A program made the position numbers and the translations under genes. 64,000 nt of DNA from Chrysogorgia sp. JL179-B06 (lineage: Eukaryota; Cnidaria; Anthozoa; Scleralcyonacea; Chrysogorgiidae): positions 2,501-66,500 of the forward strand of contig JAYKKM010000261.1 of NCBI GenBank assembly GCA_035772405.1. Reading direction: 5' to 3'. The notes under the pieces were generated by a model, which ran no database searches, had not been told where the DNA came from, and saw only the letters and a program-made list of their open reading frames with translations. Of this stretch, positions 9,264 to 22,478 are shown in pieces; within the stretch, counting starts at the first letter, position 1, and the number at the start of each line of letters is the position of its first letter.

Positions 9264-9478
9264 CCAACGGTATGACGCACGTCCGGTTTGGATGAAAATT
9301 GGGGGCGTGGTTAACGATTTTTCGATTTTGGGGCCTGGGAAAAATTGAAGTACTGGCAAGAGGTGACATTTCAAAATTTCTTCTGATTCGGATAGAGCAC
9401 TTCACTGGCTTTCCAACGGTATGATGCACGTCCGGTTCGGATGAAAATTGGGGGCGTGGTCAACGATTTTTCGATTTT

Positions 9479-9592
9479 GGGGGCCTGGGAAAAATTGAGG
9501 ATCAGATAGAGCACTTCACTGGCTTTCCAACGGTATGATGCACGTCCGGTTTGGATGAAAATTGGGGGCGTGGTCAACGATTTTTCGATTTG
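9479..9592. repeat. Truncated A unit, 114 bp (copy 1)
   Basis: After AAAAATTGA the unit jumps at about 9498 to GGATCAGATAG, the right end of a B module. It lacks AAGTACTGG through TTCTGATT (a net loss of 36 bp). This looks like an A/B recombination or deletion junction. Confidence 0.88.
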
Positions 9593-10053
9593 GGGGGCCT
9601 GGGAAAAATTGAAGTACTGGCAAGAGGTGACATTTCAAAATTTCTTCTGATTCGGATAGAGCACTTCACTGGCTTTCCAACCGTATGACGCACGTCCGGT
9701 TTGGATGAGAATTGTGGAGTGGAGGAGGTTTAGAGTAAAGTTTAGAGTTAAAGTTAGGGTTCGAATAAATTCGGGCACTTTCCCGCCGGAATTTTTAAAA
9801 TTTTTGATTGGATCAGATAGAGCACTTCACTGGCTTTCCAACGGTATGACGCACGTCCGGTTTGGATGAAAATTGGGGGCGTGGTTAACGATTTTTCGAT
9901 TTTGGGGGCCTGGGAAAAATTGAAGTACTGGCAAGAGGTGACATTTCAAAATTTCTTCTGATTCGGATAGAGCACTTCACTGGCTTTCCAACGGTATGAT
10001 GCACGTCCGGTTCGGATGAAAATTGGGGGCGTGGTCAACGATTTTTCGATTTT

Positions 10054-10167
10054 GGGGGCCTGGGAAAAATTGAGGATCAGATAGAGCACTTCACTCGCTT
10101 TCCAACGGTATGACGCACGTCCGGTTCGGATGAAAATTGGGGGCGTGGTCAACGATTTTTCGATTTG
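10054..10167. repeat. Truncated A unit, 114 bp (copy 2)
   Basis: Same AAAAATTGA/GGATCAGATAG junction as the unit at 9479, here at about 10073. The surrounding sequence is also alike (B at 9141 versus 9714, preceding units with GATGCACG), so this is probably a duplicate of that segment at about 575 bp offset. It carries a private TTCACTCGC change. Confidence 0.86.
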
Positions 10168-11809
10168 GGGGGCCTGGGAAAAATTGAAGTACTGGCAAGA
10201 GGTGACATTTCAAAATTTCTTCTGATTCGGATAGAGCACTTCACTGGCTTTCCAACGGTATGACGCACGTCCGGTTTGGATGAAAATTGGGGGCGTGGTC
10301 AACGATTTTTCGATTTTGGGGGCCTGGGAAAAATTGAAGTACTGGCAAGAGGTGACATTTCAAAATTTCTTCTGATTCGGATAGAGCACTTCACTGGCTT
10401 TCCAACGGTATGACGCACGTCCGGTTTGGATGAAAATTGGGGGCGTGGTCAACGATTTTTCGATTTTGGGGGCCTGGGAAAAATTGAAGTACTGGCAAGA
10501 GGTGACATTTCAAAATTTCTTCTGATTCGGATAGAGCACTTCACTGGCTTTCCAACGGTATGACGCACGTCCGGTTTGGATGAAAATTGGGGGCGTGGTC
10601 AACGATTTTTCGATTTTGGGGGCCTGGGAAAAATTGAAGTACTGGCAAGAGGTGACATTTCAAAATTTCTTCTGATTCGGATAGAGCACTTCACTGGCTT
10701 TCCAACCGTATGACGCACGTCCGGTTTGGATGAGAATTGTGGAGTGGAGGAGGTTTAGAGTAAAGTTTAGAGTTAAAGTTAGGGTTCGAATAAATTCGGG
10801 CACTTTCCCGCCGGAATTTTTAAAATTTTTGATTGGATCAGATAGAGCACTTCACTGGCTTTCCAACGGTATGACGCACGTCCGGTTTGGATGAAAATTG
10901 GGGGCGTGGTCAACGATTTTTCGATTTTGGGGGCCTGGGAAAAATTGAAGTACTGGCAAGAGGTGACATTTCAAAATTTCTTCTGATTCGGATAGAGCAC
11001 TTCACTGGCTTTCCAACCGTATGACGCACGTCCGGTTTGGATGAGAATTGTGGAGTGGAGGAGGTTTAGAGTAAAGTTTAGAGTTAAAGTTAGGGTTCGA
11101 ATAAATTCGGGCACTTTCCCGCCGGAATTTTTAAAATTTTTGATTGGATCAGATAGAGCACTTCACTGGCTTTCCAACGGTATGACGCACGTCCGGTTTG
11201 GATGAAAATTGGGGGCGTGGTCAACGATTTTTCGATTTGGGGGCCTGGGAAAAATTGAAGTACTGGCAAGAGGTGACATTTCAAAATTTCTTCTGATTCG
11301 GATAGAGCACTTCACTGGCTTTCCAACGGTATGACGCACGTCCGGTTTGGATGAAAATTGGGGGCGTGGTCAACGATTTTTCGATTTTGGGGGCCTGGGA
11401 AAAATTGAAGTACTGGCAAGAGGTGACATTTCAAAATTTCTTCTGATTCGGATAGAGCACTTCACTGGCTTTCCAACGGTATGACGCACGTCCGGTTTGG
11501 ATGAAAATTGGGGGCGTGGTCAACGATTTTTCGATTTTGGGGGCCTGGGAAAAATTGAAGTACTGGCAAGAGGTGACATTTCAAAATTTCTTCTGATTCG
11601 GATAGAGCACTTCACTGGCTTTCCAACGGTATGACGCACGTCCGGTTGGATGAAAATTGGGGGCGTGGTCAACGATTTTTCGATTTGGGGGCCTGGGAAA
11701 AATTGAAGTACTGGCAAGAGGTGACATTTCAAAATTTCTTCTGATTCGGATAGAGCACTTCACTGGCTTTCCAACCGTATGACGCACGTCCGGTTTGGAT
11801 GAGAATTGT

Positions 11810-13500
11810 GGAGTGGAGGAGGTTTAGAGTAAAGTTTAGAGTTAAAGTTAGGGTTCGAATAAATTCGGGCACTTTCCCGCCGGAATTTTTAAAATTTTGA
11901 TTGGATCAGATAGAGCACTTCACTGGCTTTCCAACGGTATGACGCACGTCCGGTTTGGATGAAAATTGGGGGCGTGGTCAACGATTTTTCGATTTTGGGG
12001 GCCTGGGAAAAATTGAAGTACTGGCAAGAGGTGACATTTCAAAATTTCTTCTGATTCGGATAGAGCACTTCACTGGCTTTCCAACCGTATGACGCACGTC
12101 CGGTTTGGATGAGAATTGTGGAGTGGAGGAGGTTTAGAGTAAAGTTTAGAGTTAAAGTTAGGGTTCGAATAAATTCGGGCACTTTCCCGCCGGAATTTTT
12201 AAAATTGTTGATTGGATCAGATAGAGCACTTCACTGGCTTTCCAACGGTATGACGCACGTCCGGTTTGGATGAAAATTGGGGGCGTGGTCAACGATTTTT
12301 CGATTTGGGGGCCTGGGAAAAATTGAAGTACTGGCAAGAGGTGACATTTCAAAATTTCTTCTGATTCGGATAGAGCACTTCACTGGCTTTCCAACGGTAT
12401 GACGCACGTCCGGTTTGGATGAAAATTGGGGGCGTGGTCAACGATTTTTCGATTTTGGGGGCCTGGGAAAAATTGAAGTACTGGCAAGAGGTGACATTTC
12501 AAAATTTCTTCTGATTCGGATAGAGCACTTCACTGGCTTTCCAACCGTATGACGCACGTCCGGTTTGGATGAGAATTGTGGAGTGGAGGAGGTTTAGAGT
12601 AAAGTTTAGAGTTAAAGTTAGGGTTCGAATAAATTCGGGCACTTTCCCGCCGGAATTTTTAAAATTTTTGATTGGATCAGATAGAGCACTTCACTGGCTT
12701 TCCAACGGTATGACGCACGTCCGGTTTGGATGAAAATTGGGGGCGTGGTTAACGATTTTTCGATTTGGGGGGCCTGGGAAAAATTGAAGTACTGGCAAGA
12801 GGTGACATTTCAAAATTTCTTCTGATTCGGATAGAGCACTTCACTGGCTTTCCAACGGTATGACGCACGTCCGGTTTGGATGAAAATTGGGGGCGTGGTC
12901 AACGATTTTTCGATTTTGGGGGCCTGGGAAAAATTGAAGTACTGGCAAGAGGTGACATTTCAAAATTTCTTCTGATTCGGATAGAGCACTTCACTGGCTT
13001 TCCAACCGTATGACGCACGTCCGGTTTGGATGAGAATTGTGGAGTGGAGGAGGTTTAGAGTAAAGTTTAGAGTTAAAGTTAGGGTTCGAATAAATTCGGG
13101 CACTTTCCCGCCGGAATTTTTAAAATTTTTGATTGGATCAGATAGAGCACTTCACTGGCTTTCCAACGGTATGACGCACGTCCGGTTTGGATGAAAATTG
13201 GGGGCGTGGTTAACGATTTTTCGATTTTGGGGGCCTGGGAAAAATTGAAGTACTGGCAAGAGGTGACATTTCAAAATTTCTTCTGATTCGGATAGAGCAC
13301 TTCACTGGCTTTCCAACGGTATGACGCACGTCCGGTTTGGATGAAAATTGGGGGCGTGGTCAACGATTTTTCGATTTGGGGGCCTGGGAAAAATTGAAGT
13401 ACTGGCAAGAGGTGACATTTCAAAATTTCTTCTGATTCGGATAGAGCACTTCACTGGCTTTCCAACCGTATGACGCACGTCCGGTTTGGATGAGAATTGT
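11810..13500. repeat. Run of short B intervals (n=1,2,2,2)
   Basis: Anchors at about 11810, 12120, 12580, 13040 and 13500: one 310-bp interval then three of 460 bp. A fourth n=2 interval (13500-13960) is the start of the first 2.14 kb super-unit. The same n=1,2,2,2,2 order reappears at 48305-50460. The unit near 11647 lacks one T in GTCCGGTTGGATG. Confidence 0.85.
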
Positions 13501-15640
13501 GGAGTGGAGGAGGTTTAGAGTAAAGTTTAGAGTTAAAGTTAGGGTTCGAATAAATTCGGGCACTTTCCCGCCGGAATTTTTAAAATTGTTGATTGGATCA
13601 GATAGAGCACTTCACTGGCTTTCCAACGGTATGACGCACGTCCGGTTTGGATGAAAATTGGGGGCGTGGTTAACGATTTTTCGATTTGGGGGCCTGGGAA
13701 AAATTGAAGTACTGGCAAGAGGTGACATTTCAAAATTTCTTCTGATTCGGATAGAGCACTTCACTGGCTTTCCAACGGTATGACGCACGTCCGGTTTGGA
13801 TGAAAATTGGGGGCGTGGTCAACGATTTTTCGATTTTGGGGCCTGGGAAAAATTGAAGTACTGGCAAGAGGTGACATTTCAAAATTTCTTCTGATTCGGA
13901 TAGAGCACTTCACTGGCTTTCCAACCGTATGACGCACGTCCGGTTTGGATGAGAATTGTGGAGTGGAGGAGGTTTAGAGTAAAGTTTAGAGTTAAAGTTA
14001 GGGTTCGAATAAATTCGGGCACTTTCCCGCCGGAATTTTTAAAATTGTTGATTGGATCAGATAGAGCACTTCACTGGCTTTCCAACGGTATGACGCACGT
14101 CCGGTTTGGATGAAAATTGGGGGCGTGGTTAACGATTTTTCGATTTTGGGGGCCTGGGAAAAATTGAAGTACTGGCAAGAGGTGACATTTCAAAATTTCT
14201 TCTGATTCGGATAGAGCACTTCACTGGCTTTCCAACGGTATGACGCACGTCCGGTTTGGATGAAAATTGGGGGCGTGGTCAACGATTTTTCGATTTTGGG
14301 GGCCTGGGAAAAATTGAAGTACTGGCAAGAGGTGACATTTCAAAATTTCTTCTGATTCGGATAGAGCACTTCACTGGCTTTCCAACGGTATGACGCACGT
14401 CCGGTTTGGATGAAAATTGGGGGCGTGGTCAACGATTTTTCGATTTTGGGGGCCTGGGAAAAATTGAAGTACTGGCAAGAGGTGACATTTCAAAATTTCT
14501 TCTGATTCGGATAGAGCACTTCACTGGCTTTCCAACCGTATGACGCACGTCCGGTTTGGATGAGAATTGTGGAGTGGAGGAGGTTTAGAGTAAAGTTTAG
14601 AGTTAAAGTTAGGGTTCGAATAAATTCGGGCACTTTCCCGCCGGAATTTTTAAAATTGTTGATTGGATCAGATAGAGCACTTCACTGGCTTTCCAACGGT
14701 ATGACGCACGTCCGGTTTGGATGAAAATTGGGGGCGTGGTCAACGATTTTTCGATTTTGGGGCCTGGGAAAAATTGAAGTACTGGCAAGAGGTGACATTT
14801 CAAAATTTCTTCTGATTCGGATAGAGCACTTCACTGGCTTTCCAACCGTATGACGCACGTCCGGTTTGGATGAGAATTGTGGAGTGGAGGAGGTTTAGAG
14901 TAAAGTTTAGAGTTAAAGTTAGGGTTCGAATAAATTCGGGCACTTTCCCGCCGGAATTTTTAAAATTTTTGATTGGATCAGATAGAGCACTTCACTGGCT
15001 TTCCAACGGTATGACGCACGTCCGGTTTGGATGAAAATTGGGGGCGTGGTTAACGATTTTTCGATTTTGGGGGCCTGGGAAAAATTGAAGTACTGGCAAG
15101 AGGTGACATTTCAAAATTTCTTCTGATTCGGATAGAGCACTTCACTGGCTTTCCAACGGTATGACGCACGTCCGGTTTGGATGAAAATTGGGGGCGTGGT
15201 TAACGATTTTTCGATTTTGGGGGCCTGGGAAAAATTGAAGTACTGGCAAGAGGTGACATTTCAAAATTTCTTCTGATTCGGATAGAGCACTTCACTGGCT
15301 TTCCAACGGTATGACGCACGTCCGGTTTGGATGAAAATTGGGGGCGTGGTCAACGATTTTTCGATTTGGGGGCCTGGGAAAAATTGAAGTACTGGCAAGA
15401 GGTGACATTTCAAAATTTCTTCTGATTCGGATAGAGCACTTCACTGGCTTTCCAACGGTATGACGCACGTCCGGTTTGGATGAAAATTGGGGGCGTGGTC
15501 AACGATTTTTCGATTTTGGGGGCCTGGGAAAAATTGAAGTACTGGCAAGAGGTGACATTTCAAAATTTCTTCTGATTCGGATAGAGCACTTCACTGGCTT
15601 TCCAACCGTATGACGCACGTCCGGTTTGGATGAGAATTGT
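13500..15640. repeat. 2.14 kb super-unit, copy 1 (n=2,3,1,4)
   Basis: B anchors at about 13500, 13960, 14570, 14880 and 15640. The composition is four B and ten A (expected 2144 bp). The single A after 14570 has the T4G4 run. It matches copy 2 closely at a constant 3475 bp offset. Confidence 0.85.
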
Positions 15641-16975
15641 GGAGTGGAGGAGGTTTAGAGTAAAGTTTAGAGTTAAAGTTAGGGTTCGAATAAATTCGGG
15701 CACTTTCCCGCCGGAATTTTTAAAATTTTTGATTGGATCAGATAGAGCACTTCACTGGCTTTCCAACGGTATGACGCACGTCCGGTTTGGATGAAAATTG
15801 GGGGCGTGGTTAACGATTTTTCGATTTTGGGGGCCTGGGAAAAATTGAAGTACTGGCAAGAGGTGACATTTCAAAATTTCTTCTGATTCGGATAGAGCAC
15901 TTCACTGGCTTTCCAACGGTATGACGCACGTCCGGTTTGGATGAAAATTGGGGGCGTGGTCAACGATTTTTCGATTTTGGGGGCCTGGGAAAAAATTGAG
16001 GATCGGATAGAGCACTTCACTGGCTTTCCAACGGTATGACGCACGTCCGGTTTGGATGAAAATTGGGGGCGTGGTCAACGATTTTTCGATTTGGGGGCCT
16101 GGGAAAAATTGAAGTACTGGCAAGAGGTGACATTTCAAAATTTCTTCTGATTCGGATAGAGCACTTCACTGGCTTTCCAACGGTATGACGCACGTCCGGT
16201 TTGGATGAAAATTGGGGGCGTGGTTAACGATTTTTCGATTTTGGGGGCCTGGGAAAAATTGAAGTACTGGCAAGAGGTGACATTTCAAAATTTCTTCTGA
16301 TTCGGATAGAGCACTTCACTGGCTTTCCAACGGTATGACGCACGTCCGGTTTGGATGAAAATTGGGGGCGTGGTCAACGATTTTTCGATTTTGGGGGCCT
16401 GGGAAAAATTGAAGTACTGGCAAGAGGTGACATTTCAAAATTTCTTCTGATTCGGATAGAGCACTTCACTGGCTTTCCAACGGTATGACGCACGTCCGGT
16501 TTGGATGAAAATTGGGGGCGTGGTCAACGATTTTTCGATTTTGGGGGCCTGGGAAAAATTGAAGTACTGGCAAGAGGTGACATTTCAAAATTTCTTCTGA
16601 TTCGGATAGAGCACTTCACTGGCTTTCCAACCGTATGACGCACGTCCGGTTTGGATGAGAATTGTGGAGTGGAGGAGGTTTAGAGTAAAGTTTAGAGTTA
16701 AAGTTAGGGTTCGAATAAATTCGGGCACTTTCCCGCCGGAATTTTTAAAATTTTTGATTGGATCAGATAGAGCACTTCACTGGCTTTCCAACGGTATGAC
16801 GCACGTCCGGTTTGGATGAAAATTGGGGGCGTGGTCAACGATTTTTCGATTTTGGGGGCCTGGGAAAAATTGAAGTACTGGCAAGAGGTGACATTTCAAA
16901 ATTTCTTCTGATTCGGATAGAGCACTTCACTGGCTTTCCAACCGTATGACGCACGTCCGGTTTGGATGAGAATTG
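15640..16975. repeat. Segment between super-units 1 and 2
   Basis: Anchors 15640, 16664 and 16975. The 1024-bp interval holds six A units, one of them truncated (15979-16092); the next interval is n=1. Confidence 0.85.
15979..16092. repeat. Truncated A unit, 114 bp (copy 3)
   Basis: AAAAAATTGA is joined to GGATCGGATAG at about 15999. The junction is like the two near 9.5 and 10.1 kb but with CGG rather than CAG, so it may be a separate event or a corrected copy. Confidence 0.85.
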
Positions 16976-19115
16976 TGGAGTGGAGGAGGTTTAGAGTAAA
17001 GTTTAGAGTTAAAGTTAGGGTTCGAATAAATTCGGGCACTTTCCCGCCGGAATTTTTAAAATTGTTGATTGGATCAGATAGAGCACTTCACTGGCTTTCC
17101 AACGGTATGACGCACGTCCGGTTTGGATGAAAATTGGGGGCGTGGTTAACGATTTTTCGATTTGGGGGCCTGGGAAAAATTGAAGTACTGGCAAGAGGTG
17201 ACATTTCAAAATTTCTTCTGATTCGGATAGAGCACTTCACTGGCTTTCCAACGGTATGACGCACGTCCGGTTTGGATGAAAATTGGGGGCGTGGTCAACG
17301 ATTTTTCGATTTTGGGGGCCTGGGAAAAATTGAAGTACTGGCAAGAGGTGACATTTCAAAATTTCTTCTGATTCGGATAGAGCACTTCACTGGCTTTCCA
17401 ACCGTATGACGCACGTCCGGTTTGGATGAGAATTGTGGAGTGGAGGAGGTTTAGAGTAAAGTTTAGAGTTAAAGTTAGGGTTCGAATAAATTCGGGCACT
17501 TTCCCGCCGGAATTTTTAAAATTGTTGATTGGATCAGATAGAGCACTTCACTGGCTTTCCAACGGTATGACGCACGTCCGGTTTGGATGAAAATTGGGGG
17601 CGTGGTTAACGATTTTTCGATTTGGGGGGCCTGGGAAAAATTGAAGTACTGGCAAGAGGTGACATTTCAAAATTTCTTCTGATTCGGATAGAGCACTTCA
17701 CTGGCTTTCCAACGGTATGACGCACGTCCGGTTTGGATGAAAATTGGGGGCGTGGTCAACGATTTTTCGATTTTGGGGGCCTGGGAAAAATTGAAGTACT
17801 GGCAAGAGGTGACATTTCAAAATTTCTTCTGATTCGGATAGAGCACTTCACTGGCTTTCCAACGGTATGACGCACGTCCGGTTTGGATGAAAATTGGGGG
17901 CGTGGTCAACGATTTTTCGATTTTGGGGGCCTGGGAAAAATTGAAGTACTGGCAAGAGGTGACATTTCAAAATTTCTTCTGATTCGGATAGAGCACTTCA
18001 CTGGCTTTCCAACCGTATGACGCACGTCCGGTTTGGATGAGAATTGTGGAGTGGAGGAGGTTTAGAGTAAAGTTTAGAGTTAAAGTTAGGGTTCGAATAA
18101 ATTCGGGCACTTTCCCGCCGGAATTTTTAAAATTGTTGATTGGATCAGATAGAGCACTTCACTGGCTTTCCAACGGTATGACGCACGTCCGGTTTGGATG
18201 AAAATTGGGGGCGTGGTCAACGATTTTTCGATTTTGGGGCCTGGGAAAAATTGAAGTACTGGCAAGAGGTGACATTTCAAAATTTCTTCTGATTCGGATA
18301 GAGCACTTCACTGGCTTTCCAACCGTATGACGCACGTCCGGTTTGGATGAGAATTGTGGAGTGGAGGAGGTTTAGAGTAAAGTTTAGAGTTAAAGTTAGG
18401 GTTCGAATAAATTCGGGCACTTTCCCGCCGGAATTTTTAAAATTTTTGATTGGATCAGATAGAGCACTTCACTGGCTTTCCAACGGTATGACGCACGTCC
18501 GGTTTGGATGAAAATTGGGGGCGTGGTTAACGATTTTTCGATTTGGGGGCCTGGGAAAAATTGAAGTACTGGCAAGAGGTGACATTTCAAAATTTCTTCT
18601 GATTCGGATAGAGCACTTCACTGGCTTTCCAACGGTATGACGCACGTCCGGTTTGGATGAAAATTGGGGGCGTGGTCAACGATTTTTCGATTTGGGGGCC
18701 TGGGAAAAATTGAAGTACTGGCAAGAGGTGACATTTCAAAATTTCTTCTGATTCGGATAGAGCACTTCACTGGCTTTCCAACGGTATGACGCACGTCCGG
18801 TTTGGATGAAAATTGGGGGCGTGGTCAACGATTTTTCGATTTTGGGGGCCTGGGAAAAATTGAAGTACTGGCAAGAGGTGACATTTCAAAATTTCTTCTG
18901 ATTCGGATAGAGCACTTCACTGGCTTTCCAACGGTATGACGCACGTCCGGTTTGGATGAAAATTGGGGGCGTGGTCAACGATTTTTCGATTTTGGGGGCC
19001 TGGGAAAAATTGAAGTACTGGCAAGAGGTGACATTTCAAAATTTCTTCTGATTCGGATAGAGCACTTCACTGGCTTTCCAACCGTATGACGCACGTCCGG
19101 TTTGGATGAGAATTG
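16975..19115. repeat. 2.14 kb super-unit, copy 2 (n=2,3,1,4)
   Basis: Anchors about 16975, 17435, 18046, 18356 and 19115. It shares with copy 1 the T4G4 A unit after the third B (near 18235) and the AATTTTTGATTGG right end of the fourth B. Differences I saw are mainly in the T/G run. Confidence 0.86.
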
Positions 19116-22100
19116 TGGAGTGGAGGAGGTTTAGAGTAAAGTTTAGAGTTAAAGTTAGGGTTCGAATAAATTCGGGCACTTTCCCGCCGGAATTTTTAAA
19201 ATTTTTGATTGGATCAGATAGAGCACTTCACTGGCTTTCCAACGGTATGACGCACGTCCGGTTTGGATGAAAATTGGGGGCGTGGTTAACGATTTTTCGA
19301 TTTGGGGGCCTGGGAAAAATTGAAGTACTGGCAAGAGGTGACATTTCAAAATTTCTTCTGATTCGGATAGAGCACTTCACTGGCTTTCCAACGGTATGAC
19401 GCACGTCCGGTTTGGATGAAAATTGGGGGCGTGGTCAACGATTTTTCGATTTTGGGGGCCTGGGAAAAATTGAAGTACTGGCAAGAGGTGACATTTCAAA
19501 ATTTCTTCTGATTCGGATAGAGCACTTCACTGGCTTTCCAACGGTATGACGCACGTCCGGTTTGGATGAAAATTGGGGGCGTGGTCAACGATTTTTCGAT
19601 TTGGGGGGCCTGGGAAAAATTGAAGTACTGGCAAGAGGTGACATTTCAAAATTTCTTCTGATTCGGATAGAGCACTTCACTGGCTTTCCAACGGTATGAC
19701 GCACGTCCGGTTTGGATGAAAATTGGGGGCGTGGTCAACGATTTTTCGATTTTGGGGGCCTGGGAAAAATTGAAGTACTGGCAAGAGGTGACATTTCAAA
19801 ATTTCTTCTGATTCGGATAGAGCACTTCACTGGCTTTCCAACCGTATGACGCACGTCCGGTTTGGATGAGAATTGTGGAGTGGAGGAGGTTTAGAGTAAA
19901 GTTTAGAGTTAAAGTTAGGGTTCGAATAAATTCGGGCACTTTCCCGCCGGAATTTTTAAAATTTTTGATTGGATCAGATAGAGCACTTCACTGGCTTTCC
20001 AACGGTATGACGCACGTCCGGTTTGGATGAAAATTGGGGGCGTGGTCAACGATTTTTCGATTTTGGGGGCCTGGGAAAAATTGAAGTACTGGCAAGAGGT
20101 GACATTTCAAAATTTCTTCTGATTCGGATAGAGCACTTCACTGGCTTTCCAACCGTATGACGCACGTCCGGTTTGGATGAGAATTGTGGAGTGGAGGAGG
20201 TTTAGAGTAAAGTTTAGAGTTAAAGTTAGGGTTCGAATAAATTCGGGCACTTTCCCGCCGGAATTTTTAAAATTGTTGATTGGATCAGATAGAGCACTTC
20301 ACTGGCTTTCCAACGGTATGACGCACGTCCGGTTTGGATGAAAATTGGGGGCGTGGTCAACGATTTTTCGATTTGGGGGGCCTGGGAAAAATTGAAGTAC
20401 TGGCAAGAGGTGACATTTCAAAATTTCTTCTGATTCGGATAGAGCACTTCACTGGCTTTCCAACGGTATGACGCACGTCCGGTTTGGATGAAAATTGGGG
20501 GCGTGGTCAACGATTTTTCGATTTTGGGGGCCTGGGAAAAATTGAAGTACTGGCAAGAGGTGACATTTCAAAATTTCTTCTGATTCGGATAGAGCACTTC
20601 ACTGGCTTTCCAACCGTATGACGCACGTCCGGTTTGGATGAGAATTGTGGAGTGGAGGAGGTTTAGAGTAAAGTTTAGAGTTAAAGTTAGGGTTCGAATA
20701 AATTCGGGCACTTTCCCGCCGGAATTTTTAAAATTGTTGATTGGATCAGATAGAGCACTTCACTGGCTTTCCAACGGTATGACGCACGTCCGGTTTGGAT
20801 GAAAATTGGGGGCGTGGTTAACGATTTTTCGATTTTGGGGGCCTGGGAAAAATTGAAGTACTGGCAAGAGGTGACATTTCAAAATTTCTTCTGATTCGGA
20901 TAGAGCACTTCACTGGCTTTCCAACGGTATGACGCACGTCCGGTTTGGATGAAAATTGGGGGCGTGGTCAACGATTTTTCGATTTGGGGGGCCTGGGAAA
21001 AATTGAAGTACTGGCAAGAGGTGACATTTCAAAATTTCTTCTGATTCGGATAGAGCACTTCACTGGCTTTCCAACGGTATGACGCACGTCCGGTTTGGAT
21101 GAAAATTGGGGGCGTGGTCAACGATTTTTCGATTTTGGGGGCCTGGGAAAAATTGAAGTACTGGCAAGAGGTGACATTTCAAAATTTCTTCTGATTCGGA
21201 TAGAGCACTTCACTGGCTTTCCAACGGTATGACGCACGTCCGGTTTGGATGAAAATTGGGGGCGTGGTCAACGATTTTTCGATTTTGGGGGCCTGGGAAA
21301 AATTGAAGTACTGGCAAGAGGTGACATTTCAAAATTTCTTCTGATTCGGATAGAGCACTTCACTGGCTTTCCAACCGTATGACGCACGTCCGGTTTGGAT
21401 GAGAATTGTGGAGTGGAGGAGGTTTAGAGTAAAGTTTAGAGTTAAAGTTAGGGTTCGAATAAATTCGGGCACTTTCCCGCCGGAATTTTTAAAATTGTTG
21501 ATTGGATCAGATAGAGCACTTCACTGGCTTTCCAACGGTATGACGCACGTCCGGTTTGGATGAAAATTGGGGGCGTGGTTAACGATTTTTCGATTTGGGG
21601 GCCTGGGAAAAATTGAAGTACTGGCAAGAGGTGACATTTCAAAATTTCTTCTGATTCGGATAGAGCACTTCACTGGCTTTCCAACGGTATGACGCACGTC
21701 CGGTTTGGATGAAAATTGGGGGCGTGGTCAACGATTTTTCGATTTGGGGGGCCTGGGAAAAATTGAAGTACTGGCAAGAGGTGACATTTCAAAATTTCTT
21801 CTGATTCGGATAGAGCACTTCACTGGCTTTCCAACGGTATGACGCACGTCCGGTTTGGATGAAAATTGGGGGCGTGGTCAACGATTTTTCGATTTGGGGG
21901 CCTGGGAAAAATTGAAGTACTGGCAAGAGGTGACATTTCAAAATTTCTTCTGATTCGGATAGAGCACTTCACTGGCTTTCCAACGGTATGACGCACGTCC
22001 GGTTTGGATGAAAATTGGGGGCGTGGTCAACGATTTTTCGATTTTGGGGGCCTGGGAAAAATTGAAGTACTGGCAAGAGGTGACATTTCAAAATTTCTTC

Positions 22101-22478
22101 TGATTCGGATAGAGCACTTCACTGGCTTTCCAACCGTATGACGCACGTCCGGTTTGGATGAGAATTGTGGAGTGGAGGAGGTTTAGAGTAAAGTTTAGAG
22201 TTAAAGTTAGGGTTCGAATAAATTCGGGCACTTTCCCGCCGGAATTTTTAAAATTTTGATTGGATCAGATAGAGCACTTCACTGGCTTTCCAACGGTATG
22301 ACGCACGTCCGGTTTGGATGAAAATTGGGGGCGTGGTCAACGATTTTTCGATTTTGGGGGCCTGGGAAAAATTGAAGTACTGGCAAGAGGTGACATTTCA
22401 AAATTTCTTCTGATTCGGATAGAGCACTTCACTGGCTTTCCAACCGTATGACGCACGTCCGGTTTGGATGAGAATTGT
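19115..22478. repeat. Segment between super-units 2 and 3 (n=4,1,2,4,4,1)
   Basis: Anchors 19115, 19875, 20186, 20648, 21410, 22168 and 22478. All intervals fit the 161 + 150n rule. No foreign sequence is present. Confidence 0.85.

Larger units (their letters stand above)
9103..11810. repeat. First B-containing segment, irregular spacing
   Basis: B anchors are at about 9141, 9714, 10740, 11051 and 11810. The first two intervals (573 and 1026 bp) each contain one truncated A unit, which explains why they fall 36-38 bp short of the 611 and 1061 bp classes. The others are n=1 and n=4. Units here include GATGCACG and GGTTCGG variants near 9421-9440 and 9991-10015. Confidence 0.85.
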
